A stretch of 64,000 nt of DNA from Treponema sp. OMZ 790 (lineage in GTDB: Bacteria > Spirochaetota > Spirochaetia > Treponematales > Treponemataceae). The stretch lies in NCBI RefSeq assembly GCF_024181285.1, contig NZ_CP051201.1, positions 2,480,001 through 2,544,000 on the forward strand, written 5' to 3'. Positions 1 to 7,809 of the stretch are shown here, one piece after another; the first letter of the stretch is position 1, and each line of letters starts with the position of its first letter. The position numbers and the translations under genes were made by a program. Under the pieces are notes generated by a model. The model searched no databases. It saw only the letters and a list, made by a program, of their open reading frames with translations, and was not told the origin of the DNA.

Positions 1-89
1 GGCTTATGGGACAGGTTATGAAAAAATCCGGCGGCAAGGCTAACCCGAAGCAAGCTGCCGAACTTGTAAACAAACGCCTGGCACAGTAA
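1..89 (+). CDS. gatB: Aspartyl/glutamyl-tRNA amidotransferase subunit B, C-terminal end (partial)
   Basis: Only the last 29 codons lie in the window, read in the frame whose first full codon starts at base 3 and ending in TAA at 87-89. The tail reads LMGQVMKKSGGKANPKQAAE followed by LVNKRLAQ, the typical end of the GatB/YqeY tail domain (G.VMK...GKA.P..v..l...L). GatB is the tRNA-binding and kinase subunit of the amidotransferase that converts misacylated Glu-tRNA(Gln)/Asp-tRNA(Asn) to Gln-/Asn-tRNA in the cytoplasm. A terminator follows directly. The family call rests on a short stretch, so a free-standing YqeY protein cannot be fully excluded. Confidence 0.8.
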   Translation, partial: LMGQVMKKSGGKANPKQAAELVNKRLAQ

Positions 90-107
90 ACTTAAAGCCG
101 ATACAAT

Positions 108-151
108 AAGCCCTCGCTTCTTAAAAAGTGTTAAGAAGTGCGGGCTTTTTT
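108..151 (+). terminator. Rho-independent terminator after gatB
   Basis: A long imperfect stem (AAGCCCTCGCTTCTT at 108-122 against AAGAAGTGCGGGCTT at 133-147) is followed by a run of six T (146-151). It lies 18 bases after the gatB stop and directly against the 3' end of the convergent gene at 153, so it mainly ends gatB transcription. Confidence 0.9.
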
Positions 152-152
152 A

Positions 153-1181
153 TTAATCCGCCTCTCTTGCGATTTGGCATTCAAGTTCAATACCTGTCAT
201 CAAATAATTATCGTCCATATCGATACTTGCAGTATAGGAATTATAAAATAAGTGATTGCTGTTACTGTGCCACGAAATTAGATAATGTTTATCTGCTTCT
301 ATTTGATGAGGTCTTAATATCTTGCGCCCGAATGTTTTTTTCATGGTATCGGTTTTAAGCACAGAAAGCATATCGACCCCGTTTAATTTTATAGATATTT
401 TATTATCTTTTGCTTTTGAAATGTCATCCTTTTTCATCCAAAAATAAATGATGCTGCAATCTTTAAGCGGGGTTTCCTTTTTCATGCTTCCATAAAATAT
501 AAGCCGGGCAATAATTGCATTATTTTTTACTAAAACGGCTTTTGAATAAGGTACCGGTTTCATAGGCCGCCGATGATAACCTTTTGCAACGGATATATCC
601 GGTGAACCTGAATATTTTTCAAATTCGTTTGAATTGGGAAATTTCATTATGTCTAAAGCAGTTACACGTCCCTTTTCCGTATAAATGTCAAAACCATCAT
701 TCATAAGTTCTTTTATCGCGGTATGTCCTAATTTGATTTCGGTATTATTTAAGGTAAGAACCGGAGCTTTTACCGGTAAGCCGATAGCGATATATGCTAT
801 TGTGCAAAAGACTAAAAACAATAAAGAGGCAAAAAGCACAACCAACGATTTTCCGGTGCGTTTTCTTGCATTAAAAAAGGCCATAATCGGCACAAGAATT
901 ACCGTTCTTGTTAAAACGGCTGTTGCTGAAGGAAATCTGGATCCTTTGTAGATAATTTGTACAACAAAAAGAATTGCTATTATAAACATTAAACCATATA
1001 CAAGAATTTCGCCTAATCCCAATTTACCGGTTTTTGTATTTTCGTTTACCGGCTCATCAATTAATCTTTTTCCATTACCAAGGGTGTTTTTTAAATTGCG
1101 ATATAAAAAACAGGTGCAAAAAATAAATGAGATACCTAAAAAGGTCATTAGTCCGATATGCAAAAGTCTTCCCATGTTCAA
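153..1181 (-). CDS. Membrane protein with four N-terminal TM helices, unknown function
   Basis: This is a 342-residue protein I do not recognise. Hydrophobic segments lie at about residues 8-27, 59-78, 87-103 and 112-135, followed by a roughly 200-residue soluble C-terminal domain rich in beta-type sequence. The start ATG is six bases after the stop of the DUF1877 gene upstream, so the two are probably co-transcribed. The 3' end abuts the gatB terminator. The soluble domain probably sits on one face of the inner membrane. In this neighbourhood of immunity-type genes a protective role is possible, but nothing in the sequence proves it. Confidence 0.75.
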   Translation of the reverse strand: MNMGRLLHIGLMTFLGISFIFCTCFLYRNLKNTLGNGKRLIDEPVNENTKTGKLGLGEILVYGLMFIIAILFVVQIIYKGSRFPSATAVLTRTVILVPIMAFFNARKRTGKSLVVLFASLLFLVFCTIAYIAIGLPVKAPVLTLNNTEIKLGHTAIKELMNDGFDIYTEKGRVTALDIMKFPNSNEFEKYSGSPDISVAKGYHRRPMKPVPYSKAVLVKNNAIIARLIFYGSMKKETPLKDCSIIYFWMKKDDISKAKDNKISIKLNGVDMLSVLKTDTMKKTFGRKILRPHQIEADKHYLISWHSNSNHLFYNSYTASIDMDDNYLMTGIELECQIAREAD

Positions 1182-1187
1182 ACCTGG

Positions 1188-1694
1188 TTAATAAATGGTA
1201 ACCAATACATTGCCGTCAGCTTCGAGCACTTGCTTGTAAAATTCTTTCATATTTTGAAAACAGTCGGTTAATTCCTCTTTTATTTCATCAGCTTCTTCTT
1301 CATAATCCCAAATGTTCGGATATAAATCCGCTTTTTTGCATTCTTTCATACTGAAATTATTCATAGCTTTTTCTATATCAAAATTATCGAGAGCTGAAAT
1401 GATGTCTTTAATTCTTGACTTTTCGGTGTAAGCTATAAAATCTTCTATGCCATCAATAGGAGATACGCCTACAACAGCTTCACTAAGAGGGTCATTTTCT
1501 ATCGGTTTGCTGCTATCGATACCAGTAAGCACAAAATGAAGTGCATCCCACATCTTATCTATATCCAGCAGCAGTTTTGCTTCTTCATTCCACTCTTCTA
1601 CATTCTCAAAGATTTCATCTTCTTCCGCATTAAAAGATTTGAGCTGTTTTAAATTCTCATCACTTAAATATTGATAGTTTGCTATCATTCCCAT
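1188..1694 (-). CDS. DUF1877 (YfbM-like) family protein
   Basis: A 168-residue acidic soluble protein. It has the family hallmarks MGM..NY at the N-terminus and a central WDALHFVLTG segment (W-D-x-L-H-F-L-L-T-G in YfbM/DUF1877 proteins), followed by the acidic C-terminal half typical of the family. The function of DUF1877 proteins is unknown; they are often found near polymorphic toxin loci. A strong Shine-Dalgarno sequence (GGGAGGT) lies about nine bases before the ATG. It is the first gene of a two-gene unit with the membrane protein at 153-1181. Confidence 0.8.
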   Translation of the reverse strand: MGMIANYQYLSDENLKQLKSFNAEEDEIFENVEEWNEEAKLLLDIDKMWDALHFVLTGIDSSKPIENDPLSEAVVGVSPIDGIEDFIAYTEKSRIKDIISALDNFDIEKAMNNFSMKECKKADLYPNIWDYEEEADEIKEELTDCFQNMKEFYKQVLEADGNVLVTIY

Positions 1695-1735
1695 TTTCTT
1701 ATACCTCCCGTAAGTTTTAAATTTGTTTAAGCTGA

Positions 1736-2512
1736 TTATTTCATTATATCACATTCTTCTTGTTTCTTATGAAATTTGATCCCAATCTTTTCGTTTTTAA
1801 AATCAAAAAAGCTTAGGCGGTTTTTTAACACTTGGTATCCGATTACACCGGATACCGGTACTTTGAGCTTAATATCGTCAATATTATGCATAACAGCGGT
1901 AACATCACTATATTCACTACCAAGTGCAGTTACCTTTATCTGAACTATTCCGTTTACTTCATCTATTACTTTTAAACTATCTATTCCAAAAGATTTATCA
2001 AGAAGACAAGTGTTTGCTCCCGTATCCAATACGAACTGATATACATTATCTAAGACATTAACATCAATCACCGGCAATACTCCCGTTTTCATTTCAAAAT
2101 ACTCCAATCCCTCCGGAGCATCTTCGTCTAATCCAATCTGCAAATTAGCATAGTCAAGTAGTACAGTGTGTTCTCTTATAAGATCAATTCCTATTGTTCC
2201 AAGGAAACAAAGATCCGGCTTAATATTTCTAAGCGGTTTTTCAACATAATCCATATCTAATAACAAAACTGAGGTCTTGGGTGCAACCCATTCATGACAT
2301 CTAATATCACATATACTTTCTACCGCAGAAGCAGTCTTCATTTCATTATCGAACTTGGCAACTTCAATATCTTTTCCTACAAAATCCGGAAAATGAAATT
2401 TATTAAGACATGTCTTCATAGCCCCTGTATCAAATGCCATATAACCGTTAATTCCGTTTACAGATACATTAATCAAAATAATGCCGCTTACTACTTCAAT
2501 CGGTATTCTCAT
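1736..2512 (-). CDS. Retropepsin-like aspartic protease family protein with two DTGA lobes
   Basis: 258 residues with two related lobes. Each has a catalytic-type DTGA motif (Asp28 in MAFDTGA, Asp163 in FVLDTGA) followed by a G.IG..LI/V segment like the psi-loop of retroviral-type aspartic proteases (GTIGIDLI and GVIGYQVL). A single chain carrying both lobes could form an active site without dimerising. No signal peptide or TM helix is visible. GAGGTGAAAG precedes the ATG. Pieces of the start and end of a second copy of this gene lie at 2557-2578 and 3540-3627, flanking the next gene. The substrate is unknown. Confidence 0.8.
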   Translation of the reverse strand: MRIPIEVVSGIILINVSVNGINGYMAFDTGAMKTCLNKFHFPDFVGKDIEVAKFDNEMKTASAVESICDIRCHEWVAPKTSVLLLDMDYVEKPLRNIKPDLCFLGTIGIDLIREHTVLLDYANLQIGLDEDAPEGLEYFEMKTGVLPVIDVNVLDNVYQFVLDTGANTCLLDKSFGIDSLKVIDEVNGIVQIKVTALGSEYSDVTAVMHNIDDIKLKVPVSGVIGYQVLKNRLSFFDFKNEKIGIKFHKKQEECDIMK

Positions 2513-2554
2513 TGTTCTTTCACCTCAAAATTTATAAATTTGCCTGCCTTATGT

Positions 2555-2580
2555 TTATTTCATTATATCACATTCCGCAT
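2555..2580 (-). pseudogene. Remnant: last codons of a lost copy of the aspartic-protease-like gene
   Basis: On the minus strand this stretch reads ECDIMK-stop with the same bases as the true 3' end of the intact gene at 1736-1757. It lies in the leader of the intact gene, as expected if a tandem copy once stood immediately upstream. Confidence 0.65.
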
Positions 2581-2690
2581 ATTTTGTTAGTGAGTAAAGC
2601 CTAAATATTCATTCTTATAATTACTGCCCTGATATAAAAATTGTGCTGCTTCGGCAAATCGGGATTTGTTAGACAGCTTTGTAGTTTAAT

Positions 2691-3479
2691 TTAGTTTTTA
2701 AATTGAACATTAGTTTTCAAAAATGGATTAACCAGTTCCATCCACTCTAAAGGTAGATAAGCTGATAGATATCCATGATTATAACCTTTAGCTTCATAGA
2801 TGGTACAATTAGGATGCATTTTTTGAAACAGTTTAGCAGATTCTTTAACACAGCTCATTTCTTTTTCACCATAAATATATAAAACCTGTGCTTTGCTTTC
2901 TGTAATAGCACATTTAAGTCTATACCCGCCCATATATGTTTGGTACATAGTCACTAATGTTTTAATGGTAATCCTTGGCATATCCTCCATATAATAGTTT
3001 TCTATTTCTTCCGGATAGGCCATATTGGGATACATTTTTTTCATTAAACTTAATTGAATTTTACAGGCCGATTTACTAAACATCAGTTTCCCAAATAGTT
3101 TTACAATAATTGTACTAATTCGCGCTAATTTTGGCTGAGGAATACAAATACTCCCATCTATTATCGCTTTCTGAGCTATATCACTATCTAATGATAATAA
3201 CTCAATTGCAATTTGACCACCCAGAGAAACACCGCCTAAGGCAAACAATTTTCCATCACAATTATTTTTTATATAAGCCATGATTTGCTGTGCGGAATTT
3301 TCAGTTGAAATATAATTTTTTTGATATTCTTCTCCATGACCATCAAGTGTTGGTAAAATTACATGGAATTCGTCTGATAATATACGAGCTTGCCAAAAAT
3401 AATTCCACCAGGAATTACCTCCACCGTGTATCAATAATATATGAGGAAAATTTTTATTGCCAAATTCATGAAATATCAT
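2691..3479 (-). CDS. Alpha/beta hydrolase
   Basis: 262 residues with a classic alpha/beta hydrolase layout: oxyanion-hole HGGG at residues 19-22, nucleophile elbow G-V-S-L-G with Ser85, a probable acid Glu205 in YIYGEKE, and the catalytic His235 in KGYNHGY. There is no signal peptide, so it is probably cytoplasmic. TAGGAG lies a few bases before the ATG. The substrate cannot be told from sequence; an esterase or lipase-type activity is likely. The gene is flanked by direct repeats made from the start/end junction of the neighbouring aspartic-protease-like gene, which suggests it came in as a passenger. Confidence 0.85.
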   Translation of the reverse strand: MIFHEFGNKNFPHILLIHGGGNSWWNYFWQARILSDEFHVILPTLDGHGEEYQKNYISTENSAQQIMAYIKNNCDGKLFALGGVSLGGQIAIELLSLDSDIAQKAIIDGSICIPQPKLARISTIIVKLFGKLMFSKSACKIQLSLMKKMYPNMAYPEEIENYYMEDMPRITIKTLVTMYQTYMGGYRLKCAITESKAQVLYIYGEKEMSCVKESAKLFQKMHPNCTIYEAKGYNHGYLSAYLPLEWMELVNPFLKTNVQFKN

Positions 3480-3539
3480 ATTTCAATACTCCTATAAATT
3501 CAAATTTTGTTTGCATATATTAATCAATATTATACCATA

Positions 3540-3630
3540 TTACGGCTTCAATTGGTATTACCATTGTTCTTTCTCTTCAAAATTTATAATTTTTGAAATT
3601 TGTCTACTTTATGTTTAATTCATTATAACT
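3540..3630 (-). pseudogene. Remnant: first codons, leader and 3' end of duplicated aspartic-protease-like gene
   Basis: On the minus strand 3563 downward reads ATG then MVIPIEAV, matching MRIPIEVV at the start of the intact gene at 2512. Its leader (TTCTTTCTCTTCAAAATTTATAA on the plus strand) and a degraded 3' end (TTTAATTCATTATA) follow. With 2496-2580 it forms a pair of direct repeats of about 85 bases flanking the hydrolase gene. Confidence 0.7.
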
Positions 3631-3635
3631 GTTTT

Positions 3636-3935
3636 TTATCCCTTAAAAAATTCTCCGTATATCATAAGAGATATTATGAATAAAAATATAAGGCTTAAAA
3701 AGAAAATAAACTTTTCCAAGCGTAAGTTGCCTACACTGTGCTTTACTTCGCTGCGGTTTAAAAACCGAGAAAGAAAATAATTTATAGTTGAAAGAATTAT
3801 ATGGCTTATCAATATCACAATTATTTGCACCTTACTGCTTTGCGAGCCGATAAAGGGCAATTTCGATATTAAAGACATTCCGCCTATATAAATTATCATA
3901 ACATAAAGAAGTCCTAAACCTTGAATCGGTATCAT
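3636..3935 (-). CDS. Small membrane protein with three TM helices
   Basis: 99 residues, not recognised. Three hydrophobic segments at about residues 5-24, 35-58 and 74-95 make it an integral inner-membrane protein. GAGGTG lies about nine bases before the ATG. It is followed closely on the minus strand by the duplicated remnant at 3540-3630 and preceded by the 123-residue gene at 3960, so it may be in one operon with the latter. Confidence 0.7.
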   Translation of the reverse strand: MIPIQGLGLLYVMIIYIGGMSLISKLPFIGSQSSKVQIIVILISHIILSTINYFLSRFLNRSEVKHSVGNLRLEKFIFFLSLIFLFIISLMIYGEFFKG

Positions 3936-3959
3936 ATTTACACCTCACTATGGAATAAT

Positions 3960-4331
3960 CTACGATAAATTTGAATAGAGAATTTCCAAGTCTCCGTCTA
4001 CAAAACCTACGCCCACACCCTTACGCGATTTTAAAACACCGCAGTATTTTCCTTTTGCCAAATACTCTTTAATAGCTGCGGTAACCTCTTTTAAAACCTT
4101 TTTCCATTTTGCTTTTTCTTCCCAACGAAAAGGATTATCGCGGCTGCCGAAGTCGGTGATCTCATCGCATGCCCAGTCTTCATCTTCCAAATCAAAACTT
4201 TCAGTACCGACCAATTCCATCGACCACATATCGCCGTCTTCTTCATTTAAATTAAAGCAAAAGGCTTCAATCTTATCGACGGCGGCAGAGCTTAAAACAC
4301 CGTCAATCCATTCTTCAATTTGTTTATACAT
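3960..4331 (-). CDS. Acidic 123-residue protein, possible immunity protein
   Basis: Not assigned to a family. It is soluble and strongly acidic in its first half (EEDGDMWSMEL, FDLEDEDWACDE), then basic (KAKWKKVLKEVTAAIKEYLAKGKY), with a Gly/Val-rich end. Size, acidity and position in a row of immunity-type genes fit an orphan immunity protein, but this is inference from context. AAAGGGA precedes the ATG. Three hairpins lie upstream at 4425-4565. Confidence 0.65.
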   Translation of the reverse strand: MYKQIEEWIDGVLSSAAVDKIEAFCFNLNEEDGDMWSMELVGTESFDLEDEDWACDEITDFGSRDNPFRWEEKAKWKKVLKEVTAAIKEYLAKGKYCGVLKSRKGVGVGFVDGDLEILYSNLS

Positions 4332-4424
4332 ATTTTTCCCTTTAAGTTTATAAATTAAGAAAACGTCTGCGCAATTTTACAGAGGCTTATCTCCCGTATT
4401 TCTCGAACCATTCTTTTCGATAAA

Positions 4425-4464
4425 AGGAAAACTATAAAAACTTCCGTTTTTTATAGTTTTTCCT
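4425..4464. terminator. Hairpin 1 of three, probable bidirectional terminator
   Basis: AGGAAAACTATAAAAA (4425-4440) pairs with TTTTTATAGTTTTCC-like sequence ending at 4464 around the loop CTTCCG. T-runs are present on both strands. Confidence 0.6.
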
Positions 4465-4481
4465 TAAACTTATGTGCGATG

Positions 4482-4520
4482 TTTTTAATAAGTCCTTTGT
4501 TATTAAAGACTTATTAAAAA
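4482..4520. terminator. Hairpin 2 of three
   Basis: TTTTTAATAAGTC (4482-4494) pairs with GACTTATTAAAAA (4508-4520); an inner CTTT/AAAG extends the stem with one bulged C. The stem is AT-rich and symmetrical, so it could act on either strand. Confidence 0.5.
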
Positions 4521-4526
4521 CTCGTC

Positions 4527-4565
4527 GGTCATCTCTAAAATCTAACCGAGGTTTTAGAGATGACC
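4527..4565. repeat. Hairpin 3 of three, overlapping the 3' end of a gene
   Basis: GGTCATCTCTAAAA (4527-4540) is perfectly complementary to TTTTAGAGATGACC (4552-4565). The last codons and stop (4535-4537) of the 186-residue membrane protein lie inside this stem, so the coding end and the structure share bases. Confidence 0.7.
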
Positions 4566-5095
4566 AGAATATTTTTAACGCCCATGTTAAAACCGAATAT
4601 CAATACGATAATTCCAAGTATAAAAAACAAAACCGCCAACAATGATATGTTTTTTGCACGCACTTCGGCACCGATAAAAAATTCGCCGCGTGCGGAACCT
4701 GAGGTATCGCAGTATATGCTTACCGTGCCGCCCGGTGCGGAAAAAGAAGCCGACGGTATAAAGTGCCCCATAATCTTTCCGTCAAACGGGATTGCCCTCT
4801 TGCCGCTCAGCTTTGTAAACTCAATTATTTTTCCTTTATCATCTTTTATTTCGTATATATAATCGCTGCGCTCTACCGAATACAAATCGGTGTAGATAAA
4901 AACCGTTTCATCTTTTTTTGTTTCGATGTACACCGTTTCTTTTGAAAGCGCGTGCGCAAAACTGCCGGCACTTGCCGCATTTTTGTATGCATTTTGAATC
5001 CCAAAACCGATTATAAAAAACACAGCAGAACCTGCCGTCATAATTAAAAGACCTATTGCCTTCGGTAACCTTGATGGCTGTTTTGGTATATCCAT
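4535..5095 (-). CDS. Membrane protein with N- and C-terminal TM helices, unknown function
   Basis: 186 residues. TM helices at about 13-33 and 150-172 bracket a 110-residue domain that probably faces the periplasm. The final 15 residues are encoded within an inverted repeat. AAGGAG sits five bases before the ATG. The region just upstream carries the last 33 codons of a paralogue of the 241-residue Cys-rich protein (6048-6737), and a 10-codon copy of this gene's own start lies at 5997-6026. A two-gene unit (241-residue protein, then this membrane protein) was therefore duplicated and then interrupted. Role unknown; the context suggests immunity or envelope function. Confidence 0.75.
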   Translation of the reverse strand: MDIPKQPSRLPKAIGLLIMTAGSAVFFIIGFGIQNAYKNAASAGSFAHALSKETVYIETKKDETVFIYTDLYSVERSDYIYEIKDDKGKIIEFTKLSGKRAIPFDGKIMGHFIPSASFSAPGGTVSIYCDTSGSARGEFFIGAEVRAKNISLLAVLFFILGIIVLIFGFNMGVKNILVISKTSVRF

Positions 5096-5115
5096 TAGAG
5101 CTCCTTGTAAATTAA

Positions 5116-5214
5116 TTAATACGGTTTAAAAATATTACCGTCCAATTTCCAATATCTGATTCCGGTATCGCCGCCGCTACAATCCTTGCCGCAAGAGGTG
5201 ATTTTACTGCTCAA
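5116..5214 (-). pseudogene. 3' fragment of a paralogue of the 241-residue Cys-rich protein
   Basis: On the minus strand this reads TSCGKDCSGGDTGIRYWKLD then GNIFKPY and stop. The last 20 residues are identical to the end of the intact gene at 6048. It begins directly after the stop of the GAD-like gene. About 90 bases here (5094-5180) are nearly identical to 6024-6113, giving direct repeats around the GAD-like gene. Confidence 0.8.
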
Positions 5215-5216
5215 AC

Positions 5217-5870
5217 CTAACTTAAATCGATTATCTTTCCGACGGCTTGACCTATCATATCTACGTATGTTTTGGCATCAACTATCTTTAATGTTTTGTA
5301 TGTTTTTTTACCGCCTAATGCCGGTATGGGTGTATAGCCGTAACATTCACCATATTTTAAAGGAGGTAACACTCGTTTTATTTTTTGATAATTTTTTGAA
5401 CGAAATTCTTTTACATTATATTCAAAATCTTCGTGTGCTTCATCTTCCATATTAATATCAAAGTCGTAACCTAACCAAAAAGCCGGGTCTTTTCCTCCTA
5501 CTACATCATCATCGCAGTCGTTGATAAAAATAATTTTAATATGATCTCCATTTAATTTATTTTTATTTTTAATATCCCATAATAATAAATCTCCTAAAGC
5601 TGTAATACCTATTACAATGCTTTTATCATAGATATTATCAATATAATCAAATGCAAAGTCCCATTCATCAGGGTTTACAAATTGTACAAAGCCGTGTTCG
5701 TAAATACCAAAACCGGTACGCCTCCATACTTCCAAAATAGGTTCGGGCAATAAGCCTGTGTATTTGGTTATAAGTTCGTTGGGTACATCGGAGTATTTAA
5801 TGTAATCTTTATTCCTATCAAAAAATAATTCTATATCTTTTTGTTCTTGGTTTGTCAGCTTATTTGTCAT
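5217..5870 (-). CDS. GAD-like/DUF1851 (Tdi1-type) immunity family protein
   Basis: 217 residues. The N-terminal half has the GAD-like layout (Y.D.P..LI..Y.G.LPE.ILEVWR..GFG...HGF.QFVNPDEW) and the centre has ITALGDLLLWD. The end, ALGGKKTYKTLKIVDAKTYV, matches the C-terminus of DUF1851/Tdi1 proteins, a family that includes an immunity protein against a T6SS DNase. It should be cytoplasmic and neutralise a toxin by binding. AAAGGA precedes the ATG. It sits between about 90-base direct repeats made from the junction of its two neighbours, which points to recent insertion. The cognate toxin is not next to it. Confidence 0.8.
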   Translation of the reverse strand: MTNKLTNQEQKDIELFFDRNKDYIKYSDVPNELITKYTGLLPEPILEVWRRTGFGIYEHGFVQFVNPDEWDFAFDYIDNIYDKSIVIGITALGDLLLWDIKNKNKLNGDHIKIIFINDCDDDVVGGKDPAFWLGYDFDINMEDEAHEDFEYNVKEFRSKNYQKIKRVLPPLKYGECYGYTPIPALGGKKTYKTLKIVDAKTYVDMIGQAVGKIIDLS

Positions 5871-5883
5871 AATATTTTTCCTT

Positions 5884-6026
5884 TTATAGTTTTACGTTCA
5901 AAATTTTATCATCATTTGATTGTGATAATAATTCCGAATTTCGAAGAATTTGTTTATAAGCTACAAATTCCCGTTTTTCCTTTACAATGTCTTCTAATAT
6001 TTTTTGATTTCTATCTGTATATCCAT
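5884..6026 (-). pseudogene. Fused fragments: start of the 186-residue membrane gene plus the tail of an unknown gene
   Basis: From 6026 downward the minus strand begins ATG GAT ATA (MDI), like the membrane gene at 5095, but reaches a stop after 10 codons. In the next frame an open stretch of about 45 codons (ILEDIVKEKREFVAYKQILR is part of it) ends in TAA at 5884-5886, just before the ribosome site of the GAD-like gene. This reads as a recombination scar joining a broken gene start to the 3' end of another, probably toxin or immunity, gene. Confidence 0.5.
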
Positions 6027-6047
6027 TAGAGCATCCTTGTAAATTAA

Positions 6048-6737
6048 TTAATACGGCTTAAAAATATTACCGTCCAATTTCCAATATCTGATTCCGGTAT
6101 CGCCGCCGCATTTTTTGCAGCAAGAATTTTCAGATGCCGAAAAGCCGATTCCGCTTTGTTCCGCAAGTTTTATAATCCGCTCTCTTTCTTCAACTAAATT
6201 CGGAATATCAGGTATGAGGCAAGCGGAAATTAATTCTTCCGTTTTGCTTTGTAAAAAGGCCTCTTCCGTCATTTTGGGTAAAAGAAGTGAAGCCAGATAC
6301 CAATCCGTTTGTTTTTTGTGTATTTCCGAGAACCCGCAAGACTTACATTGAATGCTTGTTAATATTTTCGGTGTACGGCTTTCTGCAAATATTTTTTCAA
6401 TATTTATTTTTTTGTCTTCCTTTATCATATGTGCAATTCCGTAAGAAAGCCATTTCAGGCATTCCATCAACTCATTTGCCCATGGTTCAGCTTCGCCGTT
6501 TATGGTATGATTATTTACCTTGCAAATCCAAATATCATTTATGCTGCCCATTCCTCCATAAGCCATAAGATGATGTTGAACGCTGCCTGTGCTTAGGTAT
6601 TCTTCAATATCGGTTTCAATCCATTTTTTCCAAGCACAGGATGTTTCGGTAAACAATTGTTTTAAGGCTTGCAATGCATAAATATAATATCTGTCATTTT
6701 CTCTCTTATAATCTTTTTTATCCTGTAACTTTGACAT
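6048..6737 (-). CDS. Hypothetical protein with two CxxC pairs, possible zinc-binding
   Basis: About 229 residues from the ATG at 6737; an in-frame GTG at 6773 would add 12 residues and overlap the upstream gene by 13 bases, but has no ribosome site. Two Cys pairs (QCKSCGF in the middle and CCKKCGG near the end) could bind one zinc. The remainder is mostly helical. I do not recognise a family. It follows the 327-residue gene closely and its tail is duplicated at 5116-5214. Probably co-transcribed with 6761-7744 as part of an immunity-type cassette behind the Rhs remnant at 7810. Confidence 0.65.
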   Translation of the reverse strand: MSKLQDKKDYKRENDRYYIYALQALKQLFTETSCAWKKWIETDIEEYLSTGSVQHHLMAYGGMGSINDIWICKVNNHTINGEAEPWANELMECLKWLSYGIAHMIKEDKKINIEKIFAESRTPKILTSIQCKSCGFSEIHKKQTDWYLASLLLPKMTEEAFLQSKTEELISACLIPDIPNLVEERERIIKLAEQSGIGFSASENSCCKKCGGDTGIRYWKLDGNIFKPY

Positions 6738-6760
6738 TGTTCTTTTTACTGACACTCCTT

Positions 6761-7744
6761 TTAAGCTTTCCACTTATTTATTATTTCGGTAAAATCGGCA
6801 ATTATTAAATTGAAATCATAATCAGGTATTTTCTTTTTTTGTTTTTCTGCAATGGTTTTAAGAGCAACTAAAAAATACTCTGCCAGTTTTTCTTTTTGCT
6901 GTTGATGTGTTAATTGACTGAATTCTTTTTCAAAATGTATGTCTGCATTTATCTTGCCTGTGTCTGTTTTAAACGGGCCGTATTGAAATCGAGGACGCAA
7001 GTAATATCCTTTTTCAGAAATTTCTTTTTTTGTGTATAATTTTTGTAATTCTTTCGCCGCTTCTTGACTTGATAATTTGCAGCCGGTTTCATCGATAATA
7101 TAATTTGTTTTACAATGAGCATTATCATAATAACTGAAAGCACAATTCAAGAAAATACAATTCACGGCTTTTCCGTATTTTTCCGGGCGCATCTTTTTGT
7201 TCAATTCGTCCTGAAGTTTTTCCTTAATACTTTCTATAACCGGTTTTGAATTTTCATAACAGTTGGATATCGTACGCACAATCCAAATAGGATTTTTGGG
7301 AATCCAATTGCGTTGACTTTCAATTTTTATGTCTTCTATCTTTTCGGTTACGGGGTAATCCCAATACACCGGTTGTTTTTTGTCTTTACATTCAGGCCCG
7401 GGATAGTAGGAAGTTCTGCCCTGCTCCATAGTAAATCCGGTCTTTCTTTTTGACCATATTGCTTCGACAAAACGTAGTTCTCCGAATCTGTTACAAAAAA
7501 AAGTACGGGGATTACCGTTAAAAAATACACCTCTGAGCGCTTCCACCGGTTCGTGATTTCCCCAGCCGATTACGGCAAGACATTCGCAAAGACGCACAGC
7601 CTTGTTCCACTCGGATACGCTTTTATAATCCGCATATTTTAAAAACTCTGTAAAAAGTTTTTCGCGCAGTTTTTCAACAGAGGCTTGAGAATTTAAAAAA
7701 GTTTCCAATTCCGATAAATCGTTAATTTTATAAATTTCGTTCAT
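6761..7744 (-). CDS. Hypothetical 327-residue protein behind an Rhs remnant
   Basis: No family recognised. It is soluble, with Trp/Tyr/Cys-rich central sequence (KAVNCIFLNCAFSYYDNAHC) and a helical C-terminus (QQQKEKLAEYFLVALKTIAE). The ATG at 7744 has no clear ribosome site. Just upstream is a run of nine A on the coding strand (T9 at 7750-7758); removal of one A would put an upstream ATG at 7823 in frame, adding 27 residues, so the true N-terminus is uncertain. It is the first gene after the orphan Rhs piece at 7810-7956, which is the usual place for an immunity gene. Confidence 0.65.
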   Translation of the reverse strand: MNEIYKINDLSELETFLNSQASVEKLREKLFTEFLKYADYKSVSEWNKAVRLCECLAVIGWGNHEPVEALRGVFFNGNPRTFFCNRFGELRFVEAIWSKRKTGFTMEQGRTSYYPGPECKDKKQPVYWDYPVTEKIEDIKIESQRNWIPKNPIWIVRTISNCYENSKPVIESIKEKLQDELNKKMRPEKYGKAVNCIFLNCAFSYYDNAHCKTNYIIDETGCKLSSQEAAKELQKLYTKKEISEKGYYLRPRFQYGPFKTDTGKINADIHFEKEFSQLTHQQQKEKLAEYFLVALKTIAEKQKKKIPDYDFNLIIADFTEIINKWKA

Positions 7745-7809
7745 GTCCGTTTTTTTTTGTAAATGATAACGCCTCAGATTTAAAAGGAAAAATACCGTTT
7801 GCTTTTACA

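Noticed and set aside
128..358. Plus-strand open frame at the left edge
   Set aside because: It starts inside the gatB terminator and runs antisense to the membrane protein gene, with no ribosome site.
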